A stretch of 64,000 nucleotides of DNA from Trichoplusia ni (GCF_003590095.1 NC_039498.1:2666001-2730000), one strand, 5' to 3'; shown: positions 32,481 through 45,119, counted from the stretch's first letter. Notes: generated from the sequence alone by a model not told the origin. Made by a program: numbers and translations.

Positions 32481-34494
32481 CGATTTTTATTGGATTTTCT
32501 ACTAAAATATTGTGTTTTTCCAAGTTTTTACGCACGAAACTTCAGATTTCAAATATTTAAATCGTTTATAATTAAATATCGAAATGTTTGAACTTCAAAA
32601 AGTCGCGAGGTGGGAACAGAACCCAAACACAACATAAGTTCAAGGCTCGCTGCTGTATCCCTGCCCTTGAACTAGCTGCCCTAGTTTCTGTGACGCGCAA
32701 TAGCGCTCCCGCTCTCCCGACTATGCAAAGGCAGTACATATATGAATTGCATTTATTGATTTTGCAATTTATTTATTAAAAACTATAAAATTATTGCCTA
32801 ATCATTGCATATCTACAAAATGATATGAAAATAAAGTAAAATTACGGGTTTTTGGAGGTGTACAAGCGGATAGTTGTACTTAGTTCGGACCTAGGTTACC
32901 TGCGTGGATCGATACAGCGGTATAGAGTTTGTCCGTATGGTTCTACCAAAAAAAGGGGTATTTAAGCTTGATCAAAGGCGCATTTTAAACTCCCTGCCCT
33001 TAGAGTTCAACCGAATACGCCTAAAATCACTAAAAGCGGCCTAACTTGAGGCAAAACGCTGGAAAAAGAAATTTACTTAATTACCAGTCACATTATTTTT
33101 AAATTATCCGGTTTTACATCATCAACATCGTCGTAATACGAGTCCATATGTTGCTTTCCAATACTCGGATGAAATGGCGTTTCGCTGGAGAAAATGATAG
33201 ATTTTCACAACTTTAGAACACTTAAAACAATTCTAAGTATTTTATTGTTGAAATATATCAAAAGAAGAGGCCTTAGCTTAATCTCATTATGTTTTTAACG
33301 CTGTAGGTATTCGCTAGTAGGGGCGTGACTTACTAACGGGCGGGGTGGGTACTATCGCATATCGCGCCCCACCCTATGGTATGGGCAAGAAACCTATTCT
33401 CATACAACGTAGAAACTGAACCTTAAATAAAAAAGGAAAAAGTAACAATCTTAATAAATAGCTCATCCTTAATGGAATATGGATCGCTCACGTTGGGTCC
33501 CGAAATTGCACATGCAATCATTACACAGCATCAAAATGTTGTAATGATTATTTCAAAATAATTTTGTAAAAAAATAATCTTATTATACCATCACAACTAA
33601 GCCACTTCAAGGGTTGGGTAGGACTGCAAAACATTAAAGTGCATGGCAGTCGTTTTTTCAGAGAATCATTAAAATATTGGGATTTCTTTCAAAACCTCAC
33701 AATTTTTCGATTCTCGCTAATTGGTTTACACTTAAATCAATTTACAGCCTACAAGGTCATTTCTTTCGAAAGCTTTAACTGCGCAGATCGTTGATCAAAC
33801 CCATGTTGATTTGCACACTGAATTTGAATTGAACACCTTTTTAAGAACGGTGTTTCGTGCTATCGAGAGAAATAGTCCGGCCAATTACAAATTGTCCTTT
33901 ATGCGAACATTACGTAAGATCAAATAATTCCTGTATCGAATTCAATCCTTTTAACTGTCACGTTGCCAGAAAGGCGACGCCAAGGCGGCCATTCGTTATT
34001 AAAAAGTAATAAATTAAAAGTCTTTTTATTATAATTGGGAAACCTCTCGGCCAATCAATTCAAGGCAGCGCTAAATATTTTTTATCAGTCAATACCTCAA
34101 ATGTGTTGGTTTTGGAGATTCTGTAAATGACCTTTGGCATTAAAATTGTGGGTATAGCGTATTGATCAGTACTAAACGGCTAGTTTATTAGTTAATTTTA
34201 CTCGAAGCGCTCGAATGAATGGGAATGTCATTTATTTTCGACAAGCGACAGGTCTTTCCGACGTTTGTCGGTTTCAGTATATTCGAGCGACTAGTCTAAT
34301 ACAGATTGGATAACTTTTAATTCGTCTACTAGACCTGAACTTATTCTCTATTTCTGAAATTAAAATTTTCTTAAGAACAAAATTTCTAAATAACAATTTA
34401 AGTATCAGTAGTTGTCTTGTAGGCATTTTTTTTTAATTAAAAATTACATTAAATTGATGCTGTAACTTACAATACTATGGGAAATATTATAACT
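32481..34494. other. intergenic, no gene seen
   Basis: Contains a GC-rich patch at 33315-33395 (GGGCGGGGTGGGTAC... and CGCGCCCCACCC, roughly inverted) and an inverted CGCTCGAAT / ATTCGAGCG pair near 34207 and 34282. Otherwise AT-rich without frames. Confidence 0.4.
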
Positions 34495-34760
34495 TATCAG
34501 GAATTAAGAAAAAAGAACTGGGACCTATTAGCTTTTAGGGTCCGGTTTTCAAAGGACAAAACGGAACAATATTACTGAGGCACTTGGTCTGCTTGTTTGT
34601 CCATTCGTCACCGGGTTATATCATAATTAGATGAAAATTTTGCCAATGATGTATTTCTGAGACCTCTATAATAAGAAACAACTTTTGATATTGAAATTCG
34701 GTAGGTGTCAAATTCTCAAATACATTTTTCTCCAAACCCATTAATTCTGAATTACCCAAT
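34495..34760 (+). repeat. remnant of a common lepidopteran dispersed repeat
   Basis: Text such as GGGTCCGGTTTTCAAAGGAC, CGTCACCGGGTTATATCATA and TTTTGCCAATGATGTATTTC followed by CTATAATAAGAAACAACTTT is familiar from degenerate lepidopteran repeats that carry RGTCCG...GATGTATTTCTG blocks. Family not assigned. Confidence 0.5.
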
Positions 34761-35109
34761 TTGTCTGCCTGGAACTTAGAGCCGCGAGATCAACTCGATC
34801 TGGTTACTTTATGATTTTTGACTTATCACATTACAATCAATCCCAAAGTAAGTAAGTAAGGACGAATATTTCAACGGGGACACTTAGAGTTTTACTCTCA
34901 ACTAATTTTCTTAAATTAAGAAGACATAATCTCCATATATTATGTCTTTTTAATACGAGCTTCATACTCGACTGATTCAGACTTGAAATAGACACTCACC
35001 TTTTGTTAAGAATTTATTACCGACGCTTATGCTAAATCGGGAAATCGACTAAGTTTGGCATTTAAAGTGAGAAAATTGAAGCCTCAGATTTAGCCGACCA
35101 TTTCTTTAA

Positions 35110-37560
35110 GTAAGTTCCTAGAATTTGGGAATTATCTTGTTCAGGTCTTACAATTTGGAAATTATCTACGTTAGTTCCATGACTCTGACCATGCTTTGAC
35201 TTAGAATTTGCGAATGATTTGGTTTAGGACTTAGAGATTAACGACCGTCCGACTTACACCTCAGTGTTTAGGAATTATCTCATAAAGGTCTTACAGATTG
35301 GGAATTATCTTTAAAGATCTTAAAGTTTGAGAATTTTCTGATTTATTACTTCGAATTTCACGATCATCAGCTTAGGTTTCAGCGATTGGCAATAATCTAA
35401 TTAAGGACTTAGAATTTAGGAATGATCTCATTAAGGTCTTAGAGTTTGGAAATTATCTCAGTTAGCTTCATGATTTTGACGATCATCTGACTTAGGACTT
35501 AGAATTTCGAAATTATCTGGTTTAAGACTTAGAGATTGACGAGCATCCGACTTAGATCTTTGAGTTTGGGAATTATCTCATGAAGGTGTTACAGATGGGG
35601 AATTATCGCATTAAGATCTTAGCGTATGGGAATTTTCTGATTTAGGAGTTAGAGTTTGACGACCATCCGACTTAAGTCTTAGAGTTTGGAAATTATCTCA
35701 TTAAGGTCTTACAGATTGGGAATTATCTGTAAAGACTTTGAGTTTGAGAGTCTCCTGATTTAGGACTTAGAATTTGACGACCATCCACCTTAGATCTTAG
35801 AGTTTGAAAATTATCTGAGCTAAAAGACTTCGACGATAATCTGACTTAGGACTTAGAATTTGGGAATCATGTCATTATGGTCTTAGAGTTTATGAATTAT
35901 ATGATTTTGACTTAAGGCTTAGAGATTGACAGTTATCTGGTTTAGGAGTTAGAGATTGACGACCATCCGACTAACATCTTCGAAATTAGGAATTATCTCA
36001 TTAAGGTCTTACAAATTGGGAATTATGTCGTTAAGATCTTAGAGTTTGGTAATTTTCTTATTTTGGACTTAAAGTTTCACGACCATCCGACTCTCATCAT
36101 GTCGATCATTTGTCATCGAGATTTTGGAAATTATCTCAGCTGCGTGTTAGATCTTAGAATATGGGAATTATCTGATTTAGGACTTATAGTTTGGCAATTA
36201 TCTCATTAAGGTCTTAGAATTTGACAATCGACCGAATTAGATCTTAGAGGTTGGGATTTTTTGATTTAGGTTATAGAGATTGCGAACTATGTCAGTAAGG
36301 TCTTAGAGTTTGGAAATTATCTTAGTTACTTGTAGCTCAAAACCTTTTACGATAATCTGACTTTTGAATCATCTCATTATGGCCTTAGAGTTTGGGAACT
36401 ATATGATTTTAAGACTTTTGACGTTTGACGACCATCTGACTTAAGGCAAAGAGATTGGCAGTTATCTGGTTTAGGACTCAGAGTTTAACAACCATCCGAC
36501 TTACATCTTAAAGTTTAGGAATTATCTCATTAAAGTCTTACAGATTGGGAATTATTTCATTAAGGTCTTAGAGTTTAGGAATTATTTCATAAGGGGCTTA
36601 AACTTTGGCCATTTTCTGATTTTCGACTTACAGTTAGACGACCAACGGATTAGGTCTTAGAATTTGGCAATTACCTAAGTTAGTTCCAAGACTTTGACGA
36701 TCCTCTAACTTTGGTCTTAGAGTTTGGCTATTATCTGATTTAGGATTTAGAATTTGGGAATTATCTCATTAGGGTCTCATTAGAGTTTGATGACCATCTT
36801 GCTTAGGTCTTCGAGATTCTGAAATATCTCATTAAGGTCTTAGATTTTGGGCATTTTCTGATTTAAGACTTAGAGTTTGACTACCATCCGTCTGAGATCT
36901 TACAGTTTGGGCATTATCTCAGTTAGGTTTTAGAATATGGGAATTATCTGATTAAGGACTTAGAGTTTGGCAATTATCTTAATTAGGACTCACAGTTTGA
37001 CGTTCATCTTACTTAGGTCTTAGAATTTGGGAATTATCTTGTTAAGATCTTTGATTTTGACAACCGTCCGACTTAGATCTTAGAGTTTAGAATATTATCT
37101 CATTAAGGTCTTAGAGTTTTTGAAATTTCTCATTAAAGTCTTAGAATTTGACGATTATCAGACTAATGTCTCAAAATTTTTGAGTCATCTTAGTTAGATC
37201 TTAGATTTTGACGACCAACTAGCTTTTACTGTCTGTGAACCGTTTTCAATTCTCTTTGAGTTTGGGAATTATCTGATTTGGGACCCAGAGTTTAAGAATT
37301 ATCCGATAGGTCTTAAAATGGTAATTATATAAGTTAGGTCTTAGAATTTGAAAATTATTGCAGTTTTGCCTTGCAGTTTGGTAATTACCTCAGTAAGCTC
37401 TTACACTCAAGAAATAATCTCAGATAAATCTTAGAAATGTCAAATTATGTCAAGTTTTACAGTTTGGAAAATATCTCAGATAGATCTTAGAGTTTGAAAA
37501 TTATCTCGGATAAGTCGAAAAGTTTTACACTCAATTGAATTAGATCCTTGAATTAGGCAA
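35110..37560. repeat. 2.5-kb minisatellite of ~30-bp units with higher-order structure
   Basis: Roughly 80 imperfect units of about 30 bp run without interruption. Four main variants follow each other: CTTAGAGTTTGGGAATTATC then TCATTAAGGT (A); CTTACAGATTGGGAATTATC then TCATTAAGAT (B); CTTAGAGTTTGGGAATTTTC then TGATTTAGGA (C); CTTAGAGTTTGACGACCATC then CGACTTAGAT (D). A-B-C-D quartets recur. A larger block starting GGTTTAGGACTTAGAGATT recurs near 35221, 35520, 35940 and 36468. Variants C and D contain in-frame TAG, so it is not protein coding. The left edge (35000-35110) and right edge are degenerate. Confidence 0.92.
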
Positions 37561-39039
37561 GCAATTAGGTGTTCAACTGATTAAGTACTTTAAATTTAGT
37601 AAGTCAAGATATGAAATACGATTTTTCATCCATTAAACTAATGAAACTAGTATCGCACCAATATAGAGTATCTTTACCGAACAGCAAAATAAACAAATAT
37701 TTTCCATAAAAGTCGCATCAAAGGATGGCGCAGAGCTGAGTTCAGTGCAAACTACTATTTTTTGGTGGCGTGTCTGAAAAAGTTTATTATTTTAGCTTTT
37801 GAGGTACTGGAGTGAGCACGCTTAGAACCCTTATGCTGGTCTGCTAATAAAGTAAAAAGGGGACAGTTTGAGCAATTTTTCAAATCAAGTCATGAATGGT
37901 CTGTGTAGAAAAATAAAATTTATTTTTAAAAGTGACCACTGCTTTGAAATTTCTTCGACCAATTTAATCAAAATAAAAAAGATATTAATCATTTTTAAAG
38001 AATTATAAGCTATTTTTTTATATTTTCATTTTGCGTCATCTTCCAGCTGCCAATGGCCAATTCAAAAATATTAATTTTACATTAAACTACCGTGTAATTG
38101 TGTTCCTAACAAAAACGGAATCGCATTTTAGAGCTTTGTCTGTTCAACTAAAGGTTAACAGATTGGTATTTTTGATTTTACGACAATATTTCAAGAAGGC
38201 CAATTACAGACATAGGTAGATATACAAGCCAATATCTGCAATATAAAATTTTGTATGGTCAACTATTTTTAGTTTTAACTAATTAACTTTCAGTTATTTG
38301 TTGGTTTGCTGAATGATACCATTTTAAATAATATCCAATAGCCCGTCTGAAACTAGTTTTTTAGTCAAATACTATATTGAACTATTTAAGAAAAAAAAAT
38401 GAGATAAGACATTGCTATTAAGATAAGACCGGTCTTCAAAAACGCTTAATTGTGCTCAGCTTTCATTAAGACAGCGATAAATATTTGTAACTCAACTATT
38501 AATATCAGTGATAAACTATTTATCATTTAAAATCTTTGATTTCATACTAAATATACAATCCTATGCCAATTGGTACATGTAAGAGCCCTTGATTTAAACT
38601 GACCGTGAAATGCAAAACTATTTTTAAGGTAAATACTTCTTTCGTACATTAGTAGCCTATACCGAACCCACACGTTTACGAGTTGTATTTTTATAAACAT
38701 CTAACATACCCAATAAAACTGTAGTGAATTTACATTTTGCTTGTGTTATTTATTTTAACCGTACGTTAAAGAACTTTACATTTGTTTGTACTAGTCTTGC
38801 TCCGGAGATTGTAGTGCTGTTATTAATTGTACTTCACTCGGACGTCGACAAATTGATAAGACACGTATTTCAAAAGCCGGGAAACAACTTAGCTGTCAAT
38901 ATCGATGCCAAAATTCTGCCCTTCCATTTTTATATTGAATCGTTATATCATATTTTAAAGTAGATCCCGGCTAGACTTGACTATAATCATTAATAGATTA
39001 AAAAAATCTAAATACTCACATTTAAAAATGCCACTCCAA
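37561..39039. other. intergenic, no gene seen
   Basis: AT-rich. Frames at 38031-38219 and 38724-38963 lack splice context and codon bias. No repeat family recognised. Confidence 0.4.
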
Positions 39040-39200
39040 TTAAATTTTATCAAAATCGATCCAGCCGTTTTTATAAGTTTAAATTGCATTGTTATCAGGT
39101 TTGAAGCTACCCTGAAAATTTAAGCCTGCTAGCTTGTCGGGAAGTGCTTCAAAATTTAGTTACAAAAATCCAACCTGAACGACACACAAACATACAAACA
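39040..39200 (+). repeat. dispersed repeat, family R3, copy 1
   Basis: AAATTTTATCAAAATCGATC, then GGTTTGAAGCTACCCTGAAA, CTGCTAGCTTGTCGGGAAGT and GCTTCAAAATTTAGTTACAA are matched 790 bp downstream (39830-39960). The Leu/Ile-type AAAATCGATCCAGCCGTTTT phrase is typical of RTE-like 3' regions in Lepidoptera. Confidence 0.6.
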
Positions 39201-39829
39201 AGACATGCAAAATAATTCCACGTCTAATGTCAATAAACAAAAAAATGATGATTGTGAGGCGAATTAGAGACCCTGAGTGTTACACACTAATAGGCTAAGG
39301 AAAGATAGATTCACAACTTCACAAATTGCATAGCCTAGATTTATACTTTTAATATTTGCTGTAATAGCTGCAAGACAAAAACATTCAGTGAAAATTTCAA
39401 CTAGCTATCAGGGTTCATGTTCAACAGACATCTGATTCTTTGTAATAGGTTAATATTTTTACCCTAATAATGATAGTGATGTATCAATAGTTTTGAAAGT
39501 CGTATAATAGCGCTGCCGTGCTAAATGATGACGTCGCTAAGTTTCAGTCTATGAAAACGCCACTTCAGGTGAGCTAATTGGCATGTATCGGCATAACTGC
39601 GCTCTCACGAGTGTTTCGCTAATTGACATGTTTTGTAACCAACTAATTAATTTCCCTTTAGCAGTCAATTAGGAATCCTTTATGCTATATCTTTTCAACA
39701 ACATAGTTTTAATTTACTCTTCAGAGAAGCTTCTAAATAATATAACAAGAGTTTTTTGAACGAGTGACGTGATTGAATCTCTAAATAATTAGTAGATTAA
39801 AAATCTTAATACCCACGGTTTTAAATGTC

Positions 39830-39960
39830 AAATTTTATCAAATTTTGAGAGTTTAATATTTGTACATTGTCATTGGGTTTGAAGCTACCCTGAAAATGTC
39901 AGTCTGCTAGCTTATCGGTAAGTGCCTCAAAATTAAGATACAAAAATCTACAAATTGATT
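39830..39960 (+). repeat. dispersed repeat, family R3, copy 2
   Basis: AAATTTTATCAAATTTTGAG, then GGTTTGAAGCTACCCTGAAA, CTGCTAGCTTATCGGTAAGT and GCCTCAAAATTAAGATACAA: the same order as copy 1 with about 20% differences by eye. Either two insertions or a local duplication. Confidence 0.6.
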
Positions 39961-40489
39961 TTCCATTGTATATATGTACTATTCATTAGAAAACAGGAAT
40001 TGCTTGCTCCAAGAATATCTTAATTCAGTCAGTGTTTGACTCGAAAATATATTTCCCGAAAAATAGGGAGCCAAGGAGGACGTTTCCACGCGGCTGACAA
40101 TAGCGGACAACTTAAGATCCCCATTGACCTCAAGAGATACCCTTATTTCTAGACATCCCTTGACACACTTACTCATTTTAAGCAAGGTCATTTCAAGCTG
40201 GATTATTTCGGAAATTGTAAAGTTAGAAGGGAACTATTGTATTAAATTCCACGAAAAATTTAATTAAAATCGGTTAATAACTGACGCGATGACTAAAAAC
40301 TAGAGAATTGTAATTATTCTCTCTGCTTATTTTTTTTTCCCGGAACAGTAATGTAAAAAAATTAAATGTAAACCATTTAACTCTGCCTATTTCTTTGAAC
40401 CGAAAACTTGATTAAAAACTACGAATGCATTTGTAAATTGTTTTTGTTTGTAATTTTTATTAACTTATTTAATCTAATCTAACATTCTC
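39961..40489. other. intergenic, one coding-like patch on the - strand
   Basis: The - strand at 39979-40191 is open for 70 codons with protein-like composition (VKGCLEIRVSLEVNGDLKLS...). It lacks an acceptor with matching frame, and a donor-like GTAAGT interrupts its start. I leave it uncalled. Confidence 0.35.
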
Positions 40490-40910
40490 ATGTCTAAAAC
40501 GGCTCGATGGATTGTTATGAAATTTAGTTTACATATTTGATAGGTCTAAGAATCGGACAATATTTTTCATATCACCATAATTTTATTTTTCCCTACGTCT
40601 CATTGTGTGGCAAAACAACTTTTGCTGCTATAGACGTTTGCTAATATCTTCATTAAATAGACGTAGTTGCTTAGCTATCAGATATCCTAAATTAGTGTCG
40701 GATACATGATACAATTCATACAAGACAACCTATCATACTATCAAGTTCACAGCTCAATAGACATACAAACAGACAAATGTAAACATCAGTAAAAGAAACA
40801 TTCACGCTTTCAAAAGCACAAAGCCGAACGTACCCTTAAGCAAATGAACCAACGATTCATTTAACTAGCAGTCACCTGCGGCTTTGTCCGCGAGGATCTA
40901 GGTACCACTG
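40490..40910 (+). repeat. degraded RTE-type repeat text
   Basis: AAACGGCTCGATGGATTGTT then ATGAAATTTAGTTTACATAT is the familiar 'cannot rule out drug-like' 3' phrase of RTE-related elements, and CTGCGGCTTTGTCCGCGAGG at 40880-40899 resembles the start block of the repeats at 41950 and 48052. Heavily decayed. Confidence 0.4.
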
Positions 40911-41572
40911 TTTTTCGAGTCCAATTAATGTTCTGCATAAGTTATTCAAGACTAAAACCTAAGAATTCCCTTCCTTAAGAATTCATTCAGTACTCGTTTG
41001 TCTAAACGCGTAACAGAAACCCAAACATCGTCTCAAAAAAAAAAAAAACAGCCATCCACACTCTTCCAGTATTTGTAATCCTTGTTTTTCGCTGCAAATA
41101 AATATCATTTGGAGACTTCACGCGTGTAATAACTAAATGCAAAAATATTATTTCCGATGTAACATATGAAGTAGTAGAAATTGCAGAAGCATTCCAAACA
41201 AGTAAACAGCTTTCAAAATAGTTGTGAACTTCCTCATCCAAATGAACTTTAATTTCTATGGTGTAGTTCATCATAATTTTACCTTCAGTGAAAATGTTGA
41301 GCTTTTATGCTTTCGCTTTACACGAAGTACGTAAAACAGAAAACGACACATTCAAAGAGCCGCTTGACTCAGACTAACAAAAGGCGTCCCAAAGTTCATT
41401 AAAAGAGAGACAAAAACATCATATTTTTGGAAGTTTATGGAAAAAGTTGTACAGAATGAAATTGCGAAGTCCTTTATATCAGAAACCTACGCTGTGTAGG
41501 AATACTATTATTAATCATAAATTACGCCTACTGGAAAAATTAGGTCTGAAATCGATGTAAATGGAAACTTAC

Positions 41573-41718
41573 CCAGTAACGCGTGTGAAAGCCCTTTTGA
41601 TGGCATCGAAAATTATATCCAGGCGTCTCTTGATTCTGAGTTGAATTATGGAGAACACTATCTCGAAGACGTTGTTGGCTCCAAAGCAAATGTATCGCAG
41701 AACGTACACAACCGCCAT
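41573..41718 (-). CDS. orphan first coding exon of an unidentified gene
   Basis: From ATG at 41718 the - strand is open for 48 codons and ends at a consensus donor ACTGG|GTAAGT in phase 2. It reads MAVVYVLRYICFGANNVFEI then VFSIIQLRIKRRLDIIFDAI and KRAFTRVT: a hydrophobic/amphipathic start then a basic stretch, as in membrane-anchored proteins. By my count about 57% of third positions are G or C, well above the background. A TCAGTG initiator-like site lies about 30 nt upstream, and an alternative acceptor CCTGCAG is at about 41764. In-frame TAA lies further upstream. No matching second exon (phase 2) was found to the left, so the gene may have a long intron. Other frames, including one on the + strand, are open too, which lowers certainty. 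Family not recognised. Confidence 0.45.
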
Positions 41719-41949
41719 TTCGCCAAATTTGCTTGTCTTGCACTGAAGTCGATTCTTTTCTGCAGGCGGTCCTTAGTTGGTTTCAAGAGGGTGCTTGAGC
41801 CACAACCTGCGATCAAAAGACTTAGTATTAACACCTTTAACGTGGAACATCAATTATAAGTAAAAGTTGTTATTTAAAACTCGTGAATAAAATTGACACC
41901 AATGCCACGCTGTGTCATAAATTATTTTATATAATATCTTATCATAAAC

Positions 41950-42240
41950 CTGACTAGCTGCACCCGCGACGTTGTTCGCGTAAAATTTATCAATAGAGGG
42001 AATTTTTGGGTGTTTAGCATTTCTTTAAATTATGTATAACTTATTTTCAGATTTTTGTTCTTATTTACGAATTACTAAAAAAAATGTATGGCTATAGACC
42101 GTACTCGGACATTGCAACATAACTTTATTTTTCTAAAATAAGAGCAACCTTAGTTACTCCTAACTCCTTATTACATTAAATACCTTCCAATAAAACTTCC
42201 ATCAAAATCGGTCCGGCCATTTTAGATATTAGCAAAAACA
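41950..42240 (+). repeat. RTE-type dispersed repeat, degraded
   Basis: Starts GACTAGCTGCACCCGCGACG then TTGTTCGCGTAAAA and ends AAAACTTCCATCAAAATCGG then TCCGGCCATTTT. This start-and-end pair marks a very common lepidopteran RTE-derived repeat. No coding capacity. Confidence 0.6.
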
Positions 42241-43084
42241 AACAAAAAGGTATAAAAAATGAGTATGTACTGCATTTATATTCATACACGTGTAGTAAGA
42301 AACGTTTATTCCAATATTACAAACTGACACTCCGATATTAGCTACATTTATAGATGATAAATGTCGAATCCAATCGAAATAGCTGTATAGTAACGGCTGT
42401 ATAAAGAATACACTTCAAAACATTTCCAGATAAAACCATAAGGTAATCCGGAAATCAAAAAGGAAATAAATAAATCTTGGAAATGTGTTTAAAGTGCATC
42501 CGCGGAAAATTTATGTCGTCCGCGCCTTTTCCGATCAATCTTCTTAGCGCGGCCTTTGCATTCTATAAGTGTGCTGTGTACAGACTTAAACCCTCAAAGG
42601 GCAGACTTACTCCTTACATTTCTAAACCTGAATAAAATACACACATGGAACACTTTGAACTATAAATAAAAGTACTGCCCTGCATAGCACGCAAACAAGA
42701 GGATTAAATTAAATAACAATAAAACTTTAACTAAGAGCAGAAATGAAATGGAATAACAAAGAAAAAGGTTGGTTGTAGACGAAAACAAAGCTTTAGAAAA
42801 AATATACGTTAACATCAAAGAAGGGCAGCGAAAAGTCTGATATAAAAATTAAAACGGCACGAAGATAATGTAGGAGAGAATAATCAAAACGCAAGCCAAC
42901 GCAAAAAGAAAAACTATGGATCGAGTTAGTATAAACATTCTGACAGATAGCATGAATGTACAGAACAAAATCTACCATCGGATGCAATAAATACGAAAGT
43001 ACAAACGGATACCCAAATCATGTGTAAAAGCAAATACTAGTGAAAATCAATATGCATTCTCATTAAATTTGTATATCCTATAAC
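42241..43084. other. intergenic, no gene seen
   Basis: AT-rich with a short GC-richer patch at 42490-42560. Only chance frames. Confidence 0.4.
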
Positions 43085-43210
43085 GTCGGTCGTCCGGGAG
43101 CAAGATGGGTCGACTATAGTAAAGTTCTCGGGTCTAGTCTGGATGAGGCTGGCACAGAAAGGAGAGGCCTATGCCCAGCAGTGGGAGGACAAATGCTGTG
43201 GATGAAGATG
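43085..43210 (+). mobile_element. 3' end of a non-LTR retrotransposon
   Basis: One frame reads GRPGARWVDY...GTERRGLCPAVGG, recalling the C-terminus of lepidopteran LINE polyproteins, where RP..RW and an AQ/GT-R-W..L block precede the stop. The DNA end GAGGCCTATGCCCAGCAGTG then GGAGGACA and GATGATAATGA is the usual 3' terminus. Severely 5'-truncated. Confidence 0.7.
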
Positions 43211-44915
43211 ATAATGATCCCATAACAGATCGAATTGGTTTTTTATTAATAATACAAGTAAAATCCCGCCTCGCAAGACGTAGATAGATAGTTTAAAATC
43301 TGTAATCCATTTCTATCAAGAAAATACACAATTTACCGACTTTCCATTACTGAAAAGTTTAAGTAGTAATGTCACACCAGGCGGGCTAGCTGATAGCTGC
43401 AAAGTGCAATGTACACACGGAATTTGTGCGTTAACACTGTGTAAAGTTTGCCTTTTGAGATCTATGTCAAGTATCAGGTCAAGGGAGACATCGGAATCGA
43501 GTTTTAAAAGTGCAGAACTGACACTGTAATGTATTTCAGCACTTTATAAGAATTAAAAAGAAATAAGTATATTTTCTGGTAAAATAATAAGATTTCTTAA
43601 ATAAGTGTATCACCTAATTTTCCAAAATAGGAACAGAGTTTGTTTTAAAAGGCAATTTTTTAAATCAGTAGTCTCTGATATTCGGGGCTAAAATGAAGTC
43701 ATATTAAAACCTTGAAAAACTGAATATCGAATATTTATTCTCCGAATAGTCAAAAGTTTCAGAATGAAATGCGAATTTCAGGAATTTCGCCTTTGAAAAG
43801 ATATTTAGTAACATCGACCAATATTCCAGGAAACCAAACTTTGACATCCTAATGCATCTTTCTAAAATGATATATCACTGCACTAGTTAGAAATTTTCAC
43901 TTTTGTTCAGCTTCGCCCCTAACTTTTCTCATATTACAGATGATATTTATCAAGTTTTCAGATGCACCTTTCAGCATTGAAAAAAAAACTTTAGTCCTTT
44001 GTCTTTAGCTATGCTTATAAGTCTTTCTTTTTGTTAAGTGGAGTTATTGTTGAATAGTCCAAATTCTATTCCAATGTAGACAAGAAATCAAGATGGGTTA
44101 CAGATTCGAGGAAACTGCAAATCTATATGAAAATATTTTTAATTAACAATTGTACAATAAAAGTTAGTATCTTTTAGTAAAAATTTAATATTGCAAGTCT
44201 AATCCAGACATTTATTACTTCCCATGGTTACATGGTCACTCGTATGCAATATAAATATTAAATCTAAAAGAAACGTAGTTAATGAAAGTCTTTTGCGGGC
44301 AAACTTAGTCCGTCCCTTGCGACCGAGAGTCATATTCATAACGAATTGCTCACAGAGCTTCATGTAAACATGCTGTCTGTTTGTATTTCATCTTATGATA
44401 ACATATATGTACATCGCTTTTCAATTGCTGGAAGAGGTTGCAAACATGCAAGTTATAAGCAGTTGTTGACAGCAAACGTTATTTTGTTGATTACTCGAGA
44501 ATAGTGAGCGCTCAAAGGCGATGTTGTACCTTGCATTTTGCTGCCGTTTCCAATCTTATTTTTCAAATGTTGTTCAAAGGGCCTTTTACTTGTTAAAAGG
44601 AAAATATTTTCATTCACTTGGGCACTCAATATTTTTTAATTAATTAAAGTGTTAGAGTCATTTTAAAGAAAATATAATAATGATGTAGGGGTTTTAAATT
44701 TTGGTCCTTAGTGTGGACAATCCATAGTCTGATTGTGAAGTTATAATAAATAGATTGAGGTATAGATGATCATATATAGGCTTCTTAAGCTTTGATTAGT
44801 TGTGGGTGCTCGACTTGTTTTTTTTATAGTTTTTCGAAGCAGATCTTTCTCCTAACTATTTTTCTGTTGAGTTTCCAAAACCGTTATTTTTTTCTGACTG
44901 TATATTCTTTTGCAG
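43211..44915. other. intergenic, no gene seen
   Basis: AT-rich sequence with no frame or repeat I recognise, up to the first of three exon-like segments. Confidence 0.4.
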
Positions 44916-44981
44916 ATACTCCATCTACCTTCCATCTTACACCAATCGTGTCAACAGCCCTCTGAGGTGCCGTAGGTTCAG
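44916..44981 (+). ncRNA. putative non-coding exon 1 of 3
   Basis: A 66-nt GC-richer segment between a polypyrimidine tract with TTTTGCAG and the consensus donor TTCAG|GTAAGT. One frame is open, but the next exon has stops in all frames, so the three are more likely 5' untranslated or lncRNA exons. They may belong to the + strand transcript whose coding start could be at 49.2 kb; that link is inferred. Confidence 0.4.
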
Positions 44982-45059
44982 GTAAGTGTATCAACTATAT
45001 ACTCGTCAAAAGTCTTAATTTTTGAAACTTATAAGTACTTAATTTAATTTTTGTTTTAG

Positions 45060-45119
45060 ATCCTGTACCTGTTAGCTACGGAATCTTAAAGCGTTAAGTA
45101 GCAACTGCTGCTATTCACG
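45060..45119 (+). ncRNA. putative non-coding exon 2 of 3
   Basis: 60 nt between TTTGTTTTAG and CACG|GTAAGT. All three frames contain a stop. The preceding intron would be only 78 bp. Confidence 0.4.

Noticed and set aside
35110..37560. CRISPR-like array of ~30-bp repeats
   Set aside because: There are no unique spacers; the units abut directly and vary gradually, and the DNA is that of an insect.
35110..37560. decapeptide-repeat protein encoded by the 30-bp units
   Set aside because: Variant A is open in one frame, but the C and D variants contain TAG in that frame, and no frame stays open for long.
35110..37560. telomeric repeat (TTAGG)n because TTAGG is frequent
   Set aside because: TTAGG occurs only about once per unit inside longer repeats and never as a run of tandem pentamers.
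39979..40191. 70-codon - strand frame with protein-like composition
   Set aside because: No acceptor in frame, a donor-like GTAAGT interrupts its beginning, and it lies between two repeat copies. Possibly a repeat fragment.
41641..41859. + strand frame overlapping the orphan - strand exon
   Set aside because: Open for over 100 codons when extended left, but has no splice or start context. The - strand frame ends at a consensus donor and has better third-position bias, so I preferred that one, with reservations.
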